Origin: Piscibacillus salipiscarius JCM 13188
GTDB taxonomy: Bacteria; Bacillota; Bacilli; Bacillales; Alkalibacillaceae
Reading direction: 5' to 3'
Length of the DNA stretch: 64,000 nucleotides
Assembly (NCBI RefSeq): GCF_001311865.1
Contig: NZ_BBCD01000006.1
Span: 1-64,000, forward strand
Part shown: positions 47,792-59,113 of the stretch, in pieces
Layout: each line of letters begins with the position of its first letter
Numbering within the stretch: the first letter of the stretch is position 1
Translations under genes and position numbers: made by a program
The notes under the pieces: model-generated
Databases searched by the model: none
What the model was told of the DNA's origin: nothing
Seen by the model: the letters and a program-made list of their open reading frames with translations, nothing else

Positions 47792-49568
47792 TTATACGTA
47801 TTGTTCAAAAAATTCGAGCACTCGTTCATAGACTTTAATTTCATTTTCCTTTTTCGAAAACCGTGTCCTTCATCATCTAATACAAGGTATTCAACCTTGG
47901 TGCCTTGTTTTTGTAATGCTTCAACAATTTGATCTGACTCAGCCTTCACAACACGCGGATCTTTAGCGCCTTGTATGACCAGCATTGGCTTAGTCATGGA
48001 GTCTAAATAAGTAATCGGCGAGTCTTCAGTGAACTTCTCTTTATCTTTTTCAGGGTCTCCTACCCATTGCTTCATCATTGGCTTCCAGTGTTCTGGAACC
48101 GTCTCAACGAAACTAAATAAGTTACTGACGCCGAATATATCAACAACTGCTTTAAAGTATTCAGCGTGCCTACCATGAAGAAGGAGTGCCATATAACCGC
48201 CATAGCTTCCTCCCATAAGAAGAATTTTATCTCGATCAGCATAGCCTTTCTTAATTAACCATTCTAAACCTTCAACATTATCAAGGCGTGGTCCGTAACC
48301 CCAGTCTCCTTCAATGACTTTCGTAAATTTAAGACCGTAACCGGTTGAGCCCCTGAAGTTTGGTGTAAAGATGCTATAGCCCTGGTAAATTAAGAACTGA
48401 AATAACGCTCTAAATGTCTGTCGTTCAGCTGCTTGTGGTCCTCCGTGAGGCCAAAGAATCACATGACCATTATCGTTTTCAGGTTTTGCCTTGAAGAACA
48501 TCGCTTCAATTTCTGTTCCATCAAATGATGGATACGTGACGACTTCTGGTTCCACCATTTCTTCCTTCGCAACTCCAGGAACACCATAGTTCGTTAAGTT
48601 TTCCCACTTTCCATTCGTAAACTTATAGATGTTGGTAGGAACCGTAGCTGATACACCCATGAGATACAAGTTGCCAGATTCAGCAATCTTCATCTGCATG
48701 ACAACACTGACTGGGAGGATGAGTTCTTCCAATGTGCCGTTACCTAAATCAAAGCGATATAACGTATCTTTGACACCTTTTGAACCACCAATATATAGTG
48801 AATTAGTCGACTCATCATATTTAACATCTGTTAGTGAAATGCCATCAAGTTCTTTAACTTTTGAAAACTCTTTGTTTCAAGGTCGAATTTTGCGAGATAC
48901 GAAAAATCAGCATTATAAGTTGTGGTGAAGTAAATTTCTGATTCAGATGCATAGGCGAGCCCACTAAATGTATGCTGTTCATCTGTTTCTGGAGTTAAAC
49001 GCATATGCTCCCCATCTTTGTATACAAAAGCTAACTGGGAAGTATTCGCAAACATTTTCATGTAAGTAAAACTCGTCTCTTCAGGGCTTAACTTAGCGAA
49101 ATATGTTGGCGCTCCGTCACCTTCTAACACCACTTCTTCTGTATCATTTTCTATATCATACTTATACGTCTTTAAAAATGTCTGGTCTTCTTTGTTAGAG
49201 GTATAGTAAATCGTTTTCCCGTCATTAGATAATGACGGCATCATATGACGGTTGCCTTCAGATATCCTAACAGGCTTTAATTCTCCGCCCTTGGTTGGGA
49301 TGGCGTAAAGCTGAGTATTTTCATCACCATCTTGGTCAGATTCTATCAAAATAAAACGACCTTCTGAATCATATTGAATGGACCCTGTGCTCTGGTTATG
49401 AAACGTTAATGGATATGGAAATGTGTTAGGTAGATCCATTGCCCATAAATTATATTTTCCATTTAAGTTTGTAGATAAAACAAGCTGTGATTCATCTGGA
49501 CTTACACTAAATGACTGAATGCCATACGTTTGAAAAAATTGTTTTACATCTGGTTTGTTAAATTTCAT
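47792..49568 (-). CDS. S9 family (prolyl oligopeptidase-like) serine peptidase, apparent frameshifts
   Basis: About 592 residues. N-terminal half is a beta-propeller-like repeat region (GIQSFSVSPDESQLVLSTN and similar). C-terminal alpha/beta-hydrolase has the nucleophile elbow GGSYGGYMAL, Asp in GAKDPRV and His in DDEGHGF. Cytoplasmic acylaminoacyl-peptidase-like enzyme. Frame breaks near 48865 and 47858; correcting the last gives an end at VLEFFEQYV with stop 47792. GGGAGGTTTCAATAAT precedes ATG. Confidence 0.83.
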
Positions 49569-49710
49569 ATTATTGAAACCTCCCTTTTAGTCTCTTCTTA
49601 AACTTATTCGACATAGAGTCTCAAAATCCTACGGCAATCGAAATGTTTTCGCAGGTGTTTTTATTAGGAAAAATAAGGTAAAATATGGACTAAGAATGGA
49701 GGTCTTTGAG

Positions 49711-50809
49711 TTGAAGAAAATCGTAGGCTTTAGTTTAATGTTAGTTATAATTATCGGTTGTACAACCGACACCTCAGAGGAGCCACTAGAGACCACTAAT
49801 GAACCTGAAACAGAACATTCGCTTGAGGAAAAAGAAAGCATTGAGCTTGAAGAAAATGTGACGACACTTGCTGAAAAGCTGACAATCCCTTGGTCGATTG
49901 CAAAATATGAAGACTCGTTTTATGTGACTGAACGAGGCGGAAAGCTTTTGAGAATTAGTGAGAACGGCCAAATCACCAATCAGGAGCTTAATTTAGAGAG
50001 AGAGATTCTACATTATGGTGAGGGCGGACTACTTGGGCTTTTATTACATCCTAATTTTGCCGAGAATAATCATGCTTACATTTATCACACCTATCAGGAA
50101 GGGGACCAAATTTTTAATCGAGTCGTTTTGATAGAGAATGACGGTGAAAGCTGGCAAGAAGTAGAAGTGTTAATCGACCAGATTCCGGGAGCACGTTTTC
50201 ATAATGGCGGGAGAATTGAGTTAGGTCCTGACCGTAAGCTATATATCACAACCGGTGATGCAACGGAGCGCAAGCTTGCTCAAGACCAATCAAGTCTTGC
50301 AGGTAAAATATTGCGAATGGATCTTGATGGAACAATCCCTGAAGACAATCCATTTAATGATTCGTATGTTTATTCGTATGGTCATCGTAACCCCCAAGGC
50401 ATCACATGGGGTGATGATGGCACGATGTATAGTACTGAACACGGTAATAGTGCTCATGATGAGATCAATATCATTGAGCCTGGCAAAAACTACGGATGGC
50501 CAGTAATTGAAGGCGATCAAAAACGCTGATGATATGAGTCCTCCCCTTTATCATACGGGTAACACAACCTGGGCACCATCTGGAATTGCATACCACAATG
50601 GAAAAGTGTATATCGCGGCACTACGGGGATCTCAGATTATTGCCTTCGATACCGAAACGAAGAAACCTACTACCTTTTATGAAAATAGCGGTCGTATGCG
50701 AGATATTTGGATCGAGGATGGTTACCTTTATACCATTACAAGTAATCGAGATGGGCGTGGGAACCCAGATCAGACAGATGATCAACTGATTAGAATTAAA
50801 TTAGAATAG
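49711..50809 (+). CDS. PQQ-dependent sugar dehydrogenase-like lipoprotein, apparent frameshift
   Basis: About 366 residues. Signal peptide with lipobox VIIIGC; acidic linker; then a soluble glucose/aldose dehydrogenase beta-propeller: NGGRIELGPDRKLYITTGD and YSYGHRNPQGITWG. These proteins oxidise aldoses outside the cell, although PQQ use in Bacillaceae is uncertain. TTG 49711 chosen (GGAGG eight bases upstream). The frame breaks near 50520, after PVIEGDQK. Confidence 0.82.
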
Positions 50810-50810
50810 T

Positions 50811-50842
50811 AAAGTACTCGTGAATAAGCGAGTACTTTTTTG
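50811..50842 (+). terminator. Terminator of the dehydrogenase gene
   Basis: AAAGTACTCG/CGAGTACTTTTTT. Confidence 0.85.
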
Positions 50843-50915
50843 TTTTTGTTTTGTCAGATAATTATAAATTTTTGTTATAATATAGGTAAGTATACATAGA
50901 GAGGGGAATGACATC

Positions 50916-52067
50916 ATGCGTGAAGTTGTAATTGTTGAAGCCGTCCGGACACCAGTCGGACGAAGGAACGGAGTATTAAGTGGAGTCAGACCAGATGATT
51001 TAGCTGCTCTTACGCTCAAAGAGTTGGTCGATCGAGCGGGAGTTGACCCTGCGATGATTGAAGATGTCATCATGGGCTGTGTTTCACAAGTTGGTGAGCA
51101 GGCTTTTGATATCGGGAGAATGGCAGCGTTAATCGCAGGTTACCCAATTGAAGTTCCAGGAACGACGATTGATCGTCAGTGCGGATCTAGTCAGCAAGCC
51201 GTTCACTTTGCGTCCCAAGCTATTTTAAGTGGTGACATGGACGTTGTGGTCGCAGCCGGTGTTGAAAATATGTCTCGTGTTCCGATGTTTTCTAATATGC
51301 AAGGTACAGACCTTAGCCCTAAGCTAACTGAAAAATATGAAATGATTAACCAAGGATTATCAGCAGAGCGCATTGCTGAAAAGTGGGGTTTTTCTCGTGA
51401 ACAGTTAGATGAGTTTTCACATGAGAGTCATCAGAAAGCAATAAAGGCTCAGCGTGAAGGTCGGTTTGACCAAGAAGTCTTTCCAGTAGAAGTCACAGTG
51501 GAAAACGGAGTTACGCACACGGTTACACTCGATGAAGGGCCAAGACCGGAGACAACACCTGAGAAGTTAGGTGAGCTTAAGACCGTCTTTAAAGAAGATG
51601 GGGTCATCACGGCAGGTAATGCGAGTCAGATTAGTGATGGATCTGCAGCATTGTTACTGATGACTCGAGAAAAAGCAGATGAACTTGGGCTTAAGCCTCG
51701 TTTTAGAGTTTTAGCTCGTTCTGTGGTTGGCTCGGATCCATCGATGATGTTAACAGGTCCTATACCAGCTACTGAAAAAGTTTTAAAAAAGGCTGGCCTT
51801 AAAATTGACGATATTGATTTATTCGAAGTCAATGAAGCTTTTGCTTCTGTGCCATTAGCATGGTTAAAAGAAACAGGCGCTGATCAATCAAAGTTAAACG
51901 TAAACGGCGGAGCAATTGCTCTAGGTCATCCGCTTGGCGCTAGCGGTGCAAAGTTAATGACCACACTCGTTCATGAGCTCGAACGTACAGGTGATCGTTA
52001 TGGCTTACAAACCATGTGCGAAGGTCACGGTATGGCCAATGCAACCATCATCGAGCGCTTGGATTAG
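50916..52067 (+). CDS. Acetyl-CoA acetyltransferase / 3-ketoacyl-CoA thiolase
   Basis: Intact 383-residue thiolase: Cys89 in [25 protein letters not shown] (His) and [11 protein letters not shown] (second Cys). It cleaves 3-ketoacyl-CoA or condenses acetyl-CoA. The SDR gene follows after 11 bases; both face a convergent CoA ligase/CaiB/acyl-CoA dehydrogenase operon, suggesting a beta-oxidation-like module. Confidence 0.9.
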   Translation: MREVVIVEAVRTPVGRRNGVLSGVRPDDLAALTLKELVDRAGVDPAMIEDVIMGCVSQVGEQAFDIGRMAALIAGYPIEVPGTTIDRQCGSSQQAVHFASQAILSGDMDVVVAAGVENMSRVPMFSNMQGTDLSPKLTEKYEMINQGLSAERIAEKWGFSREQLDEFSHESHQKAIKAQREGRFDQEVFPVEVTVENGVTHTVTLDEGPRPETTPEKLGELKTVFKEDGVITAGNASQISDGSAALLLMTREKADELGLKPRFRVLARSVVGSDPSMMLTGPIPATEKVLKKAGLKIDDIDLFEVNEAFASVPLAWLKETGADQSKLNVNGGAIALGHPLGASGAKLMTTLVHELERTGDRYGLQTMCEGHGMANATIIERLD

Positions 52068-52078
52068 GAGGATATTTT

Positions 52079-52846
52079 ATGGAACTGAAAGATCAAGTCG
52101 CTTTGGTTACTGGTGGTGCCTCTGGTTTGGGGGAAGCAACTGTACGACAGTTAGTCACTAAAGGTGCCAAAGTTGTGGTCGCGGACCTTCAAAAGGATAA
52201 AGAAAACATGTTATCAGAGGAGCTAGGGGAAGAACTAGTTAAGTTTGTCAAAACCGATGTGACTGATGAGTCAAGTGTCAAAGAGGCTTTAGAGGTTGCG
52301 AAGGGAATGGGAAATCTCCGAGTTGTTGTCAATTGCGCTGGAATTGGCGCTGCTATGAAAACGGTAGGCAGTAAAGGCATTCATGACCTAGCTACTTTCC
52401 AGAAGGTCATTCAAGTTAATCTTGTTGGAACGTTTAATGTAATTAGACTCGCTGCAAATGTTATGAAACATTTGGATGCCAACGATGGCGATGAGCGCGG
52501 TATTATTGTAAACACCGCTTCAGTTGCGGCCTATGAAGGTCAGATTGGGCAAGCGGCTTATAGCGCATCCAAAGGTGGGATTGTGGGAATGACGCTACCA
52601 ATAGCGCGTGATTTATCACCATACGGTATTCGGGTCATGACCATCGCACCGGGATTATTTGATACACCTCTTTTCGAATCGCTTCCGGATAAAGCTAGAG
52701 AAGCACTTGGAGCTATGATACCTTTCCCGTCTCGGTTAGGTTACCCTTCTGAGTATGGAAAGCTTGCGATTAGCATTATCGAAAACCCAATGCTTAATGG
52801 TGAAGTTATTCGACTTGACGGGGCGATTCGAATGCAGCCGAAGTAA
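52079..52846 (+). CDS. SDR-family 3-hydroxyacyl-CoA dehydrogenase-like
   Basis: 255-residue short-chain dehydrogenase: [10 protein letters not shown] (NAD loop), [11 protein letters not shown], and the catalytic Ser/YSASKGG. Resembles type II 3-hydroxyacyl-CoA dehydrogenases (HSD10-like), fitting the thiolase partner. GGAGGATATTTT precedes ATG. Intact. Confidence 0.86.
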   Translation: MELKDQVALVTGGASGLGEATVRQLVTKGAKVVVADLQKDKENMLSEELGEELVKFVKTDVTDESSVKEALEVAKGMGNLRVVVNCAGIGAAMKTVGSKGIHDLATFQKVIQVNLVGTFNVIRLAANVMKHLDANDGDERGIIVNTASVAAYEGQIGQAAYSASKGGIVGMTLPIARDLSPYGIRVMTIAPGLFDTPLFESLPDKAREALGAMIPFPSRLGYPSEYGKLAISIIENPMLNGEVIRLDGAIRMQPK

Positions 52847-52853
52847 TAAATGA

Positions 52854-52885
52854 AGGGAACTCGCTTATTGCGAGTTCCCTCTTTT
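52854..52885 (+). terminator. Terminator of the thiolase-SDR operon
   Basis: AGGGAACTCGC/GCGAGTTCCCT then CTTTT. Confidence 0.88.
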
Positions 52886-52903
52886 GAATCTTAACCACTT
52901 GTC

Positions 52904-53038
52904 TATGGGCGTTAATCCGAATGCTATGGGTGTTAGTCATTTTTTATAAACGGAAACCCTCATTTTATGAACGGGTCTTTCGTTTTTATGAACGGTTATT
53001 CGATTTTTATAAACGTAACTTACCATATTATGAACGGC
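52904..53038. repeat. 21-bp tandem array B (7 units, core TAT[G/A]AACG)
   Basis: Cores at 52904 (TATGGGCG), 52925 (TATGGGTG), 52945 (TATAAACG), 52966, 52987 (TATGAACG), 53008 (TATAAACG) and 53029 (TATGAACG). Spacing is 21 except one 20. It starts 19 bases after the SDR terminator and ends before the stop of the convergent CoA ligase gene. Confidence 0.85.
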
Positions 53039-53058
53039 TCTTTAACTACCGCTCACCT

Positions 53059-54667
53059 CTACACCAAATGCTCTTGAAGTTTCTCACGTAATGCATTCTT
53101 CTGGAACTTGCCAACCGATGTTTTTGGTAGTTCCTCCATAAAGATGATATCATCCGGAATCCACCATTTCGCAAACTGTGGTTTCAAGAACTCCATAAGC
53201 TCTGCCTTATCGACTACCGCACCTGGCTTAAGAACAACGGCTGCAACAGGACGCTCCTGCCACTCTGGATGAGGTACACCGACAACAGCCGCTTCAAAGA
53301 CAGCATCGTGTGCCATAAGGGCATTTTCTAAATCAATGGTTGAAATCCATTCTCCCCCGCTCTTTACCAGATCTTTCGTACGGTCTGTAATCTTAATCGT
53401 TCCTTCTTCATCGATGGTGACAATGTCACCTGTATGAAGCCAACCATCTTTAAAAGCCTCATCAGTCCGATCATCTTTATAATACTCATCTGCAATCCAA
53501 GGTCCACGAACGAGAAGTTCACCCATATCTTGACCATTCCATTCAATATCACCATCGTCGTTTACTGCCTTAATTTCAAGACCTGGCACGACACATCCTT
53601 GTTTAGCCCGTATCTGAAGTTTTTTCTTCTGTCGGTAAGTCTTCCTGATAACTTTTAAGTCGCGACAACGTCACCAGTGGTGTTGTTTCAGTCATTCCAT
53701 AAGCATGGACAAATGGAATGTTATGTTTCTCTTCAAATGCCCTGATCATACCCATTGGCGCAGCTGATCCTCCGCAAAGGACGGCACGCAGCGAGCTCAT
53801 ATCATATCGCTCTGCATTCGCATCTAATTCTTTAAGTAAACCAAGCCAAATAGTTGGGACGCCAGCTGTAATCGTAACATTTTCAGAGGTGATGAGTTCT
53901 GCTAATAGTTCTGGTGTGAATGATGGTCCTGGCATCACTTGAGTTGTTCCAAACCAAGTTGAGGCAAAAGGTAATCCCCATGCATTAACGTGGAACATCG
54001 GGACGACAGCCATACACACATCCGCCTCTGATAAACCACCAGAATCCGCTAACCCCATCGCTAAACTGTGAAGTGTAATCCCGCGGTGAGAGTACACGAC
54101 ACCTTTTGGTTTACCAGTTGTAGCTGACGTAAAACACATCCCTGCAGGTGTGTTTTCATCTATGTCTTTTACAAACTCAAAATGCGGGCTAGCTTCAAGT
54201 AATAAATCTTCATATGAATAAATCGGGCTTAAGGGCGTGTCAGGTAGCTCTTCATCTGTCATGATGATAAAAGCCTTTACAGTTGGAATGTGATCTTTAA
54301 TGGCTTCTAAGAGGGGTAGAAACATCGGGTCAACTAATAATACTTTATCTTCAGCATGATTGATAATGTGTGTGATATGTTCTGCTGATAATCGGATGTT
54401 GATCGTGTGTAAGACGGCACCCATCCCAGGAATGGCGAAGTAAGCTTCTAAGTGGCGATGGTCATTCCAAGCAAGTGTGGCGACTTTATCGCCTCGTTCT
54501 ACTCCTAAGTTTTCTAGTGCACTAGCTAAACGTCTTGTCCGTTCTCCGATTTCTTTGTACGTCAATCTGTGAATTCCAGAATGAGTGCGTGAGATCACCT
54601 CTTTTTTAGGGAAAAGCTTCTCAGCCCTCTCCATCATTTGACTAATGAGTAATTTACCTTCCATCAT
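53059..54667 (-). CDS. Long-chain fatty acid--CoA ligase-like, apparent frameshift
   Basis: AMP-forming acyl-CoA synthetase, about 536 residues: P-loop FTSATTGKPKGVVYSH, YGMTETTPL, GEWISTIDLENALMAHD and the catalytic Lys in KTSVGKFQK. One extra A near 53617-53622 breaks the frame after LPTEEK. Last gene of the minus-strand acyl-CoA operon. Confidence 0.87.
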
Positions 54668-54720
54668 ATGGACCCTCTCCTTTAATAGTTTATATCACTC
54701 GCCGGTATTGACGAGGTTGT

Positions 54721-55786
54721 TCACACTTTTGGGTCTTGACTTAAGAGGTCAGCATGCTCATTTAATTTCGCTATACGATTACTTTTAGTTAAACTATGGT
54801 GACTTGTTTGAACAAATGATTGCCCATCAAGTATATGGACTAAATCACGATCATTAACATAATCATCTTTTAAGACTTCACTAATCTCTAATACAGGAAA
54901 CAGACAACAGTCATATTGCTTACCGATTTTAATCCAGTCTTGAAAGTCTCTAGCACGAAACAGCCTCTCAATATCTGCATGAATTTCTGGTCGTTTTAAT
55001 TGATTCGGAAAATCATTTAACCACTGCTTTTCACCTACAGCTTGGCAAACGCTCCAAAACTTATACTCTAAAGCTCCAAGGACCATAAAACGCCCATCTT
55101 TTGTTTCATAAATCCTGTAATTAGCATACGAGCCATTTAGCACTGGTATTCCAGACTCAACTCCGGCTATGGATGATAACATCGCATGATTACCCATCAT
55201 AGAAAAATGGCGTCAGTCATGGCAAGATCAATATAACTTCCTTCTCCTGTTCGTTCTCTTTTGAAAAGAGCAGACAAAATCGCTTCACTTGCTACCATTC
55301 CTCCAATTAAGTCGGCTACAGTCTGAGTCGGCATAACAGGACGCCCACTTTCATCTTTAAATTGACTTAGAAAACCGCTCATCGCAACATAATTTAAATC
55401 GTGACTACCTTGGTGAGAGTATGGACTGTTTTGGCCAAACCAGTAAGCGACAGGTAGATGATATCAGGGTTGATGTCTTTCACCTCTTCGTAACCTAGAC
55501 CTAATCTGTCCATTACACCTGGTCTGAAGCTTTCCACTACGACATCGGTGTCTTTTAACAGATTATAAACCTTAGAACGACCTTCATCACTTTTAAGATC
55601 AATGGCTATACTTTTCTTCCCACGGTTATTCGCAGCAAATAAGGCACCGTCAGCCATTTGCCTGGCTGGGTCGCCATTGGGTGCTTCTACTTTTATTACT
55701 TCTGCACCTCGATCCACTAATCTTAATGTCGCAAAAGGTCCTGGTAAATACTGCGAAAAGTCTAATACTCGAATTCCTTCTAGCAT
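54721..55786 (-). CDS. CaiB/BaiF family CoA transferase, apparent frameshifts
   Basis: About 355 residues, family III CoA transferase: LEGIRVLDFSQYLPGPFAT, VIKVEAP, SFRPGVMDRLGLGYE, and the catalytic Asp in DLAMTDAIF. T-runs one base short near 55435 and 55202 split it. ATG follows the acyl-CoA dehydrogenase stop by one base. It would move CoA between carboxylic acids, here perhaps activating the operon's substrate. Confidence 0.84.
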
Positions 55787-55787
55787 G

Positions 55788-56931
55788 TTATAACCCCATA
55801 TTCTTAGCGATAATATTTTTCATAATGTCATTGGTACCTGCATAGATCGATGATACTGGTATGTCTCTATAACGCCTTGCGATTTCGTATTCCTCCATAT
55901 AACCATAGCCACCATGAAGCTGCATGCATGTTGTGGCTACTCTTCTTGCCATGTCTGTAATCCACCATTTCGCCATAGATACCTCAGTGACAACGCTTTC
56001 ATTTTTCATATGCCTTTCGATCACATCATCTAAAAATGAACGGCCTACACTAATTTCTGTCGCCATTTCGGCCACTTTATGCTGAACCGTTTGGATCTTA
56101 GAAATCGGTTTTCCAAACGCTTTTCGTTCTGTCACGTAATCCTTCGTCACCTCAAGCATCTCTTCAGCTGAGACTTGGGCGCTAATGGCGACCGTTAAGC
56201 GTTCTTGCTGAAGTTGGTCCATTAAATAATAAAACCGCTTCCATCATCACCTAGTAAGTTCTCTTTAGGCACTTTCACATCTTCAAAAAATAATTCAGCT
56301 GTATCTTGTGAATGAAGTCCAACTTTATCTAACTTACGCCCTCTAGAAAATCCGGGCATGTCTTTTTCAACTACAAATAGACTAATGCCTTTATGCGCAG
56401 GTTCTGCCTTAAGGTCAGTTTTAGCTACAACAATAATTAAATCGGCATGTATCCCATTTGTGATAAACGTTTTCTGACCATTTAGCACATAATGATCTCC
56501 TTGCTTCATAGCAGTAGTTTTAATCCCTGCTAAATCAGAACCGGCATCAGGTTCCGTCATGGCAATCGCTGTCACATATTCCCCCGTTACGCATTTGGGG
56601 ATCCAGCGGTTTTTCTGTTTGTCCGATCCATACGTCTCAAAGTATGGTACGACGATATCATTATGTAATCCAAAGCCGACCATTCCCGAGCCGACACGTT
56701 CGATCTCTTCGTTAAAAACTACTGAGTAGCCAAAATCTGCATTTAGCCCTCCATAAGCCTCATCGACCCAAGGACATAAAAAGCCATTCTCACCCATTTT
56801 AGTCCATAAGTCACGTGGAATTAACCGATTCTCTTCCCACTTATCGAAATATGGACGTACCTCTTGATCTAGAAATTTTTCAGTGAATCTCGATATAACC
56901 TATGATCTTGGTTTAAATACCTTGCTGTCAT
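55788..56931 (-). CDS. Acyl-CoA dehydrogenase, apparent frameshifts
   Basis: About 381 residues, FAD flavoprotein: TEPDAGSDLAGIKTTA, QKTFITNG, and HGGYGYMEEYEIARRYRD with the catalytic Glu region. It introduces the 2,3 double bond of an acyl-CoA. Frame breaks near 56876 (missing A after RDSLKK) and 56233 (missing T in GSGFYYL). First gene of the operon, weak ribosome site before ATG 56931. Confidence 0.85.
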
Positions 56932-57020
56932 CCTTTTACTCCTTTATTATTTTAAATTTCTTAATATTAAGATATCATAGTGCGAATGACTGGTAAAGAG
57001 GGAGGAATGTCGAAAAAAAG

Positions 57021-57058
57021 AAAAGCAATGGATCGAATAAAATCCATTGCTTTTCTTA
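57021..57058. terminator. Bidirectional terminator
   Basis: AAAAGCAATGGAT/ATCCATTGCTTTT stem with A and T flanks, just after the DUF4256 stop. Confidence 0.85.
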
Positions 57059-57604
57059 TTAAATTCTTAACGAACCGCGAAATCCTCTACTCTTATAATA
57101 TGACTCTGCTCCATTATGATATGTGAATACTCTTCCGTATCTGCGGTCACCAAATAGAGCCCCGCCAAGCTGCCTGACATCAGAAGGTGTATCAATCCAA
57201 CTAGACGTTTTTAAATCAAACTCATCAAGTTCTTGCAGGTAGCGATACTCCTCTTCACTTAGTAACTTGATTCCCATTTCTTCTGCTAGTTCACATGCAC
57301 TGTGATCGGGTTTATGCTTCTTCCTAGACTCAAGTGCAGCTTGATCATAGCAAACACTTCTGCGTCCTTTTGGGCTTTCTTTTGAACAATCTGCAAAAAT
57401 GTACTCATCTGACTGATCATCGTACCTAATCACATCAGGTTCACCATCCGTTTGTTCCATTTGTTTTAAGGAATGTAGATGATCAGGGTTGTCCCTAAGT
57501 TTTTCTTCAATTTCCTTCCACTTGAGATTTTTATGACGATGCATGTTGGCTTCAAAGCGTTCTTTTAAAATTTCTAAAAGATTTTCATACTCTTCACTTG
57601 GCAA
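57059..57604 (-). CDS. DUF4256 family protein
   Basis: Intact 181-residue protein with the DUF4256 pattern: ERFEANMHRHKNLKW, GEPDVI, FADCSKESPKGRRSVCYD, LDEFDLKTSSWI and GGALFGDRRYGRVF. Function unknown, widespread in Bacillales and Bacteroidetes. Confidence 0.85.
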   Translation of the reverse strand: MPSEEYENLLEILKERFEANMHRHKNLKWKEIEEKLRDNPDHLHSLKQMEQTDGEPDVIRYDDQSDEYIFADCSKESPKGRRSVCYDQAALESRKKHKPDHSACELAEEMGIKLLSEEEYRYLQELDEFDLKTSSWIDTPSDVRQLGGALFGDRRYGRVFTYHNGAESYYKSRGFRGSLRI

Positions 57605-57743
57605 TTTAAATCTCTCCCTTATTAGGTTTTGCTTTATTTTAACATAAGAATTAGCAAGGCTTTACCAAGTATATTTTCATTCAGTAAGACAAAATATAAG
57701 TACGAAACCATTCATTTATAATACGTTACCTTGGAGGTTTCAT

Positions 57744-57944
57744 ATGGACATTCAACTATTACAACAACTCGTTGATTCACCATCATTAGTCACCATTAAG
57801 TATCATGGAATACCAGTGTATATAGATAGCATTGATGAAGAAAAAGGTACTGCACAAGTTTTCCCATTAGATGACATGGACCATGTTCAAGAGGTTGATA
57901 TCGATGGGTTATATGAAGATGATCCGGTTCACTTATTCTTTTAA
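57744..57944 (+). CDS. sspH: Small acid-soluble spore protein, SspH family
   Basis: 66 residues: VDSPSLVTIKYHGIPVYIDSIDEEKGTAQVF-type core of H-type SASP, minor DNA- or core-associated proteins made in the forespore. GGAGGTTTCAT overlaps the start. Followed by a second copy. Confidence 0.83.
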   Translation: MDIQLLQQLVDSPSLVTIKYHGIPVYIDSIDEEKGTAQVFPLDDMDHVQEVDIDGLYEDDPVHLFF

Positions 57945-58006
57945 AAACTTCGTTAATGAGCGTCTAATAACGCTTTTCATATAAACCTAAACGAAGGAGG
58001 TTTGAA

Positions 58007-58188
58007 ATGGACCGTCTGCGTGCTGAAGAAATCGCAAGCTCCCCAAAGGTTTGTAATGTGCAATACAATGGTAAGCGAGTTTTATCCAACATGTTGAAGA
58101 AGCTCATGATGTTGCACGTGTTTATTATCTCGATGATCCGACAAATGAATTCGAGGTACAGTTAACTAACATTCGCGAAAAAAGATAA
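58007..58188 (+). CDS. sspH: Small acid-soluble spore protein, SspH family, apparent frameshift
   Basis: About 60 residues: MDRLRAEEIASSPKVCNVQY NGKRVF, then IQHVEEAHDVARVYYLDDP. It is closer to canonical SspH (MDxxRAxEI) than the preceding gene. One T missing near 58080-58084. GAAGGAGGTTTGAA precedes ATG. A terminator follows directly. Confidence 0.82.
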
Positions 58189-58228
58189 ACCCGATTGCGC
58201 GACTTGGCGCAACCGGGTTTATCCCTTT
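58187..58228 (+). terminator. sspH terminator
   Basis: AAACCCGATTGCGC pairs with GCGCAACCGGGTTT, followed by ATCCCTTTT. Confidence 0.83.
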
Positions 58229-58230
58229 TA

Positions 58231-58345
58231 TGAGACATTTAATTCGCATATTCGGACTCGAAATTTGTCGAAAGTGGGCATTCGACAAATTTTATGAGAC
58301 ATTAAGAGACGTTTTTGAGACATTAAGCTCAAAATATGAGACATT
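58231..58345. repeat. 21-bp tandem array D (6 units, core TGAGACATT)
   Basis: TGAGACATT at 58231, 58295, 58316 and 58337, with diverged units at 58252 (TCGGACTCG) and 58274 (GTGGGCATT); spacing 21 or 22. It starts three bases after the sspH terminator and its last unit touches the stop codon of the convergent coiled-coil gene. Homologous to array C. Confidence 0.8.
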
Positions 58346-59067
58346 TATTCGTCTTCTTTCTTCTTTGTGACCATAAATGTCATCGGGTGTTCCTTGCCGT
58401 TCATAAGGTGCTGGATATAGTTCGATGTCATATGGTATTGATCTTCAATCTTCTCTGCCAAATGGTGACTGCGTTCATAAATGATTGATCTAAAATTCGT
58501 TAATTGTTGATGCATTTTCTCAATTAAAGCTTCCTGGTTTTCAATTTTCTTTGCCATTTCCTGCTGTTTAAGTTCATGGTTTGAAATCTGCTCAGAGATT
58601 TTATGCTGAACGTCCATCATCTCATTAAGCTGTAATAACAATTCATCACTTGTATCATCTTGTTTGGTTAATTCATCAATAATATTTTGATTGGATTTAT
58701 GAATACTTTTAAGCTCTTTTATCAACTGTTCTTTCGCAAATTCTTCTTGTTTCATCCAATCCTCCACTTTCGTTTGTTTTTGATCATACGATGACAAACG
58801 CATCAAAGTTTGATGTCTGAACTGATCGTGTGATTGGTGGCGGTTTTCTAAGCTTTTTATCTGATTCAAAATATATTCCTGAGTGTTTTGCTGTCTGTTG
58901 TAAAGTTGATTTAATGCATTGTAAGATCGGGTTAAATGTCGATTAACTTTTTGCTGCTCTTTAACAAATTCACTGATACGATCCACCACAACTTGTTCTT
59001 GGTTAGGAGCTTGAACAGGCTGCTTTGACCTATAGATATTTGAATCATTATTCATAAAAATCGTCAA
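58345..59067 (-). CDS. Coiled-coil protein of unknown function
   Basis: About 240 residues, Gln/Lys/Glu-rich and almost entirely helical, with heptad patterning from about residue 30 to 200. TTG 59067 chosen (GGAAG seven bases upstream); the ATG at 59055 lacks a site. No signal peptide or recognised domain. Intact. Confidence 0.65.
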   Translation of the reverse strand: MTIFMNNDSNIYRSKQPVQAPNQEQVVVDRISEFVKEQQKVNRHLTRSYNALNQLYNRQQNTQEYILNQIKSLENRHQSHDQFRHQTLMRLSSYDQKQTKVEDWMKQEEFAKEQLIKELKSIHKSNQNIIDELTKQDDTSDELLLQLNEMMDVQHKISEQISNHELKQQEMAKKIENQEALIEKMHQQLTNFRSIIYERSHHLAEKIEDQYHMTSNYIQHLMNGKEHPMTFMVTKKKEDE

Positions 59068-59113
59068 GTGATCACTTCCTTTAACTCCTGCTTCTATAAC
59101 ATATGCAAACGCA

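Noticed and set aside
16263-58345. 21-bp arrays as CRISPR
   Set aside because: Units are too short and degenerate, without spacers of defined length, and no cas genes are present.
58231-58345. 21-bp arrays as coding heptad repeats
   Set aside because: Every frame on either strand is interrupted by stops within or between units in array D, and cores are in non-coding spacers elsewhere.
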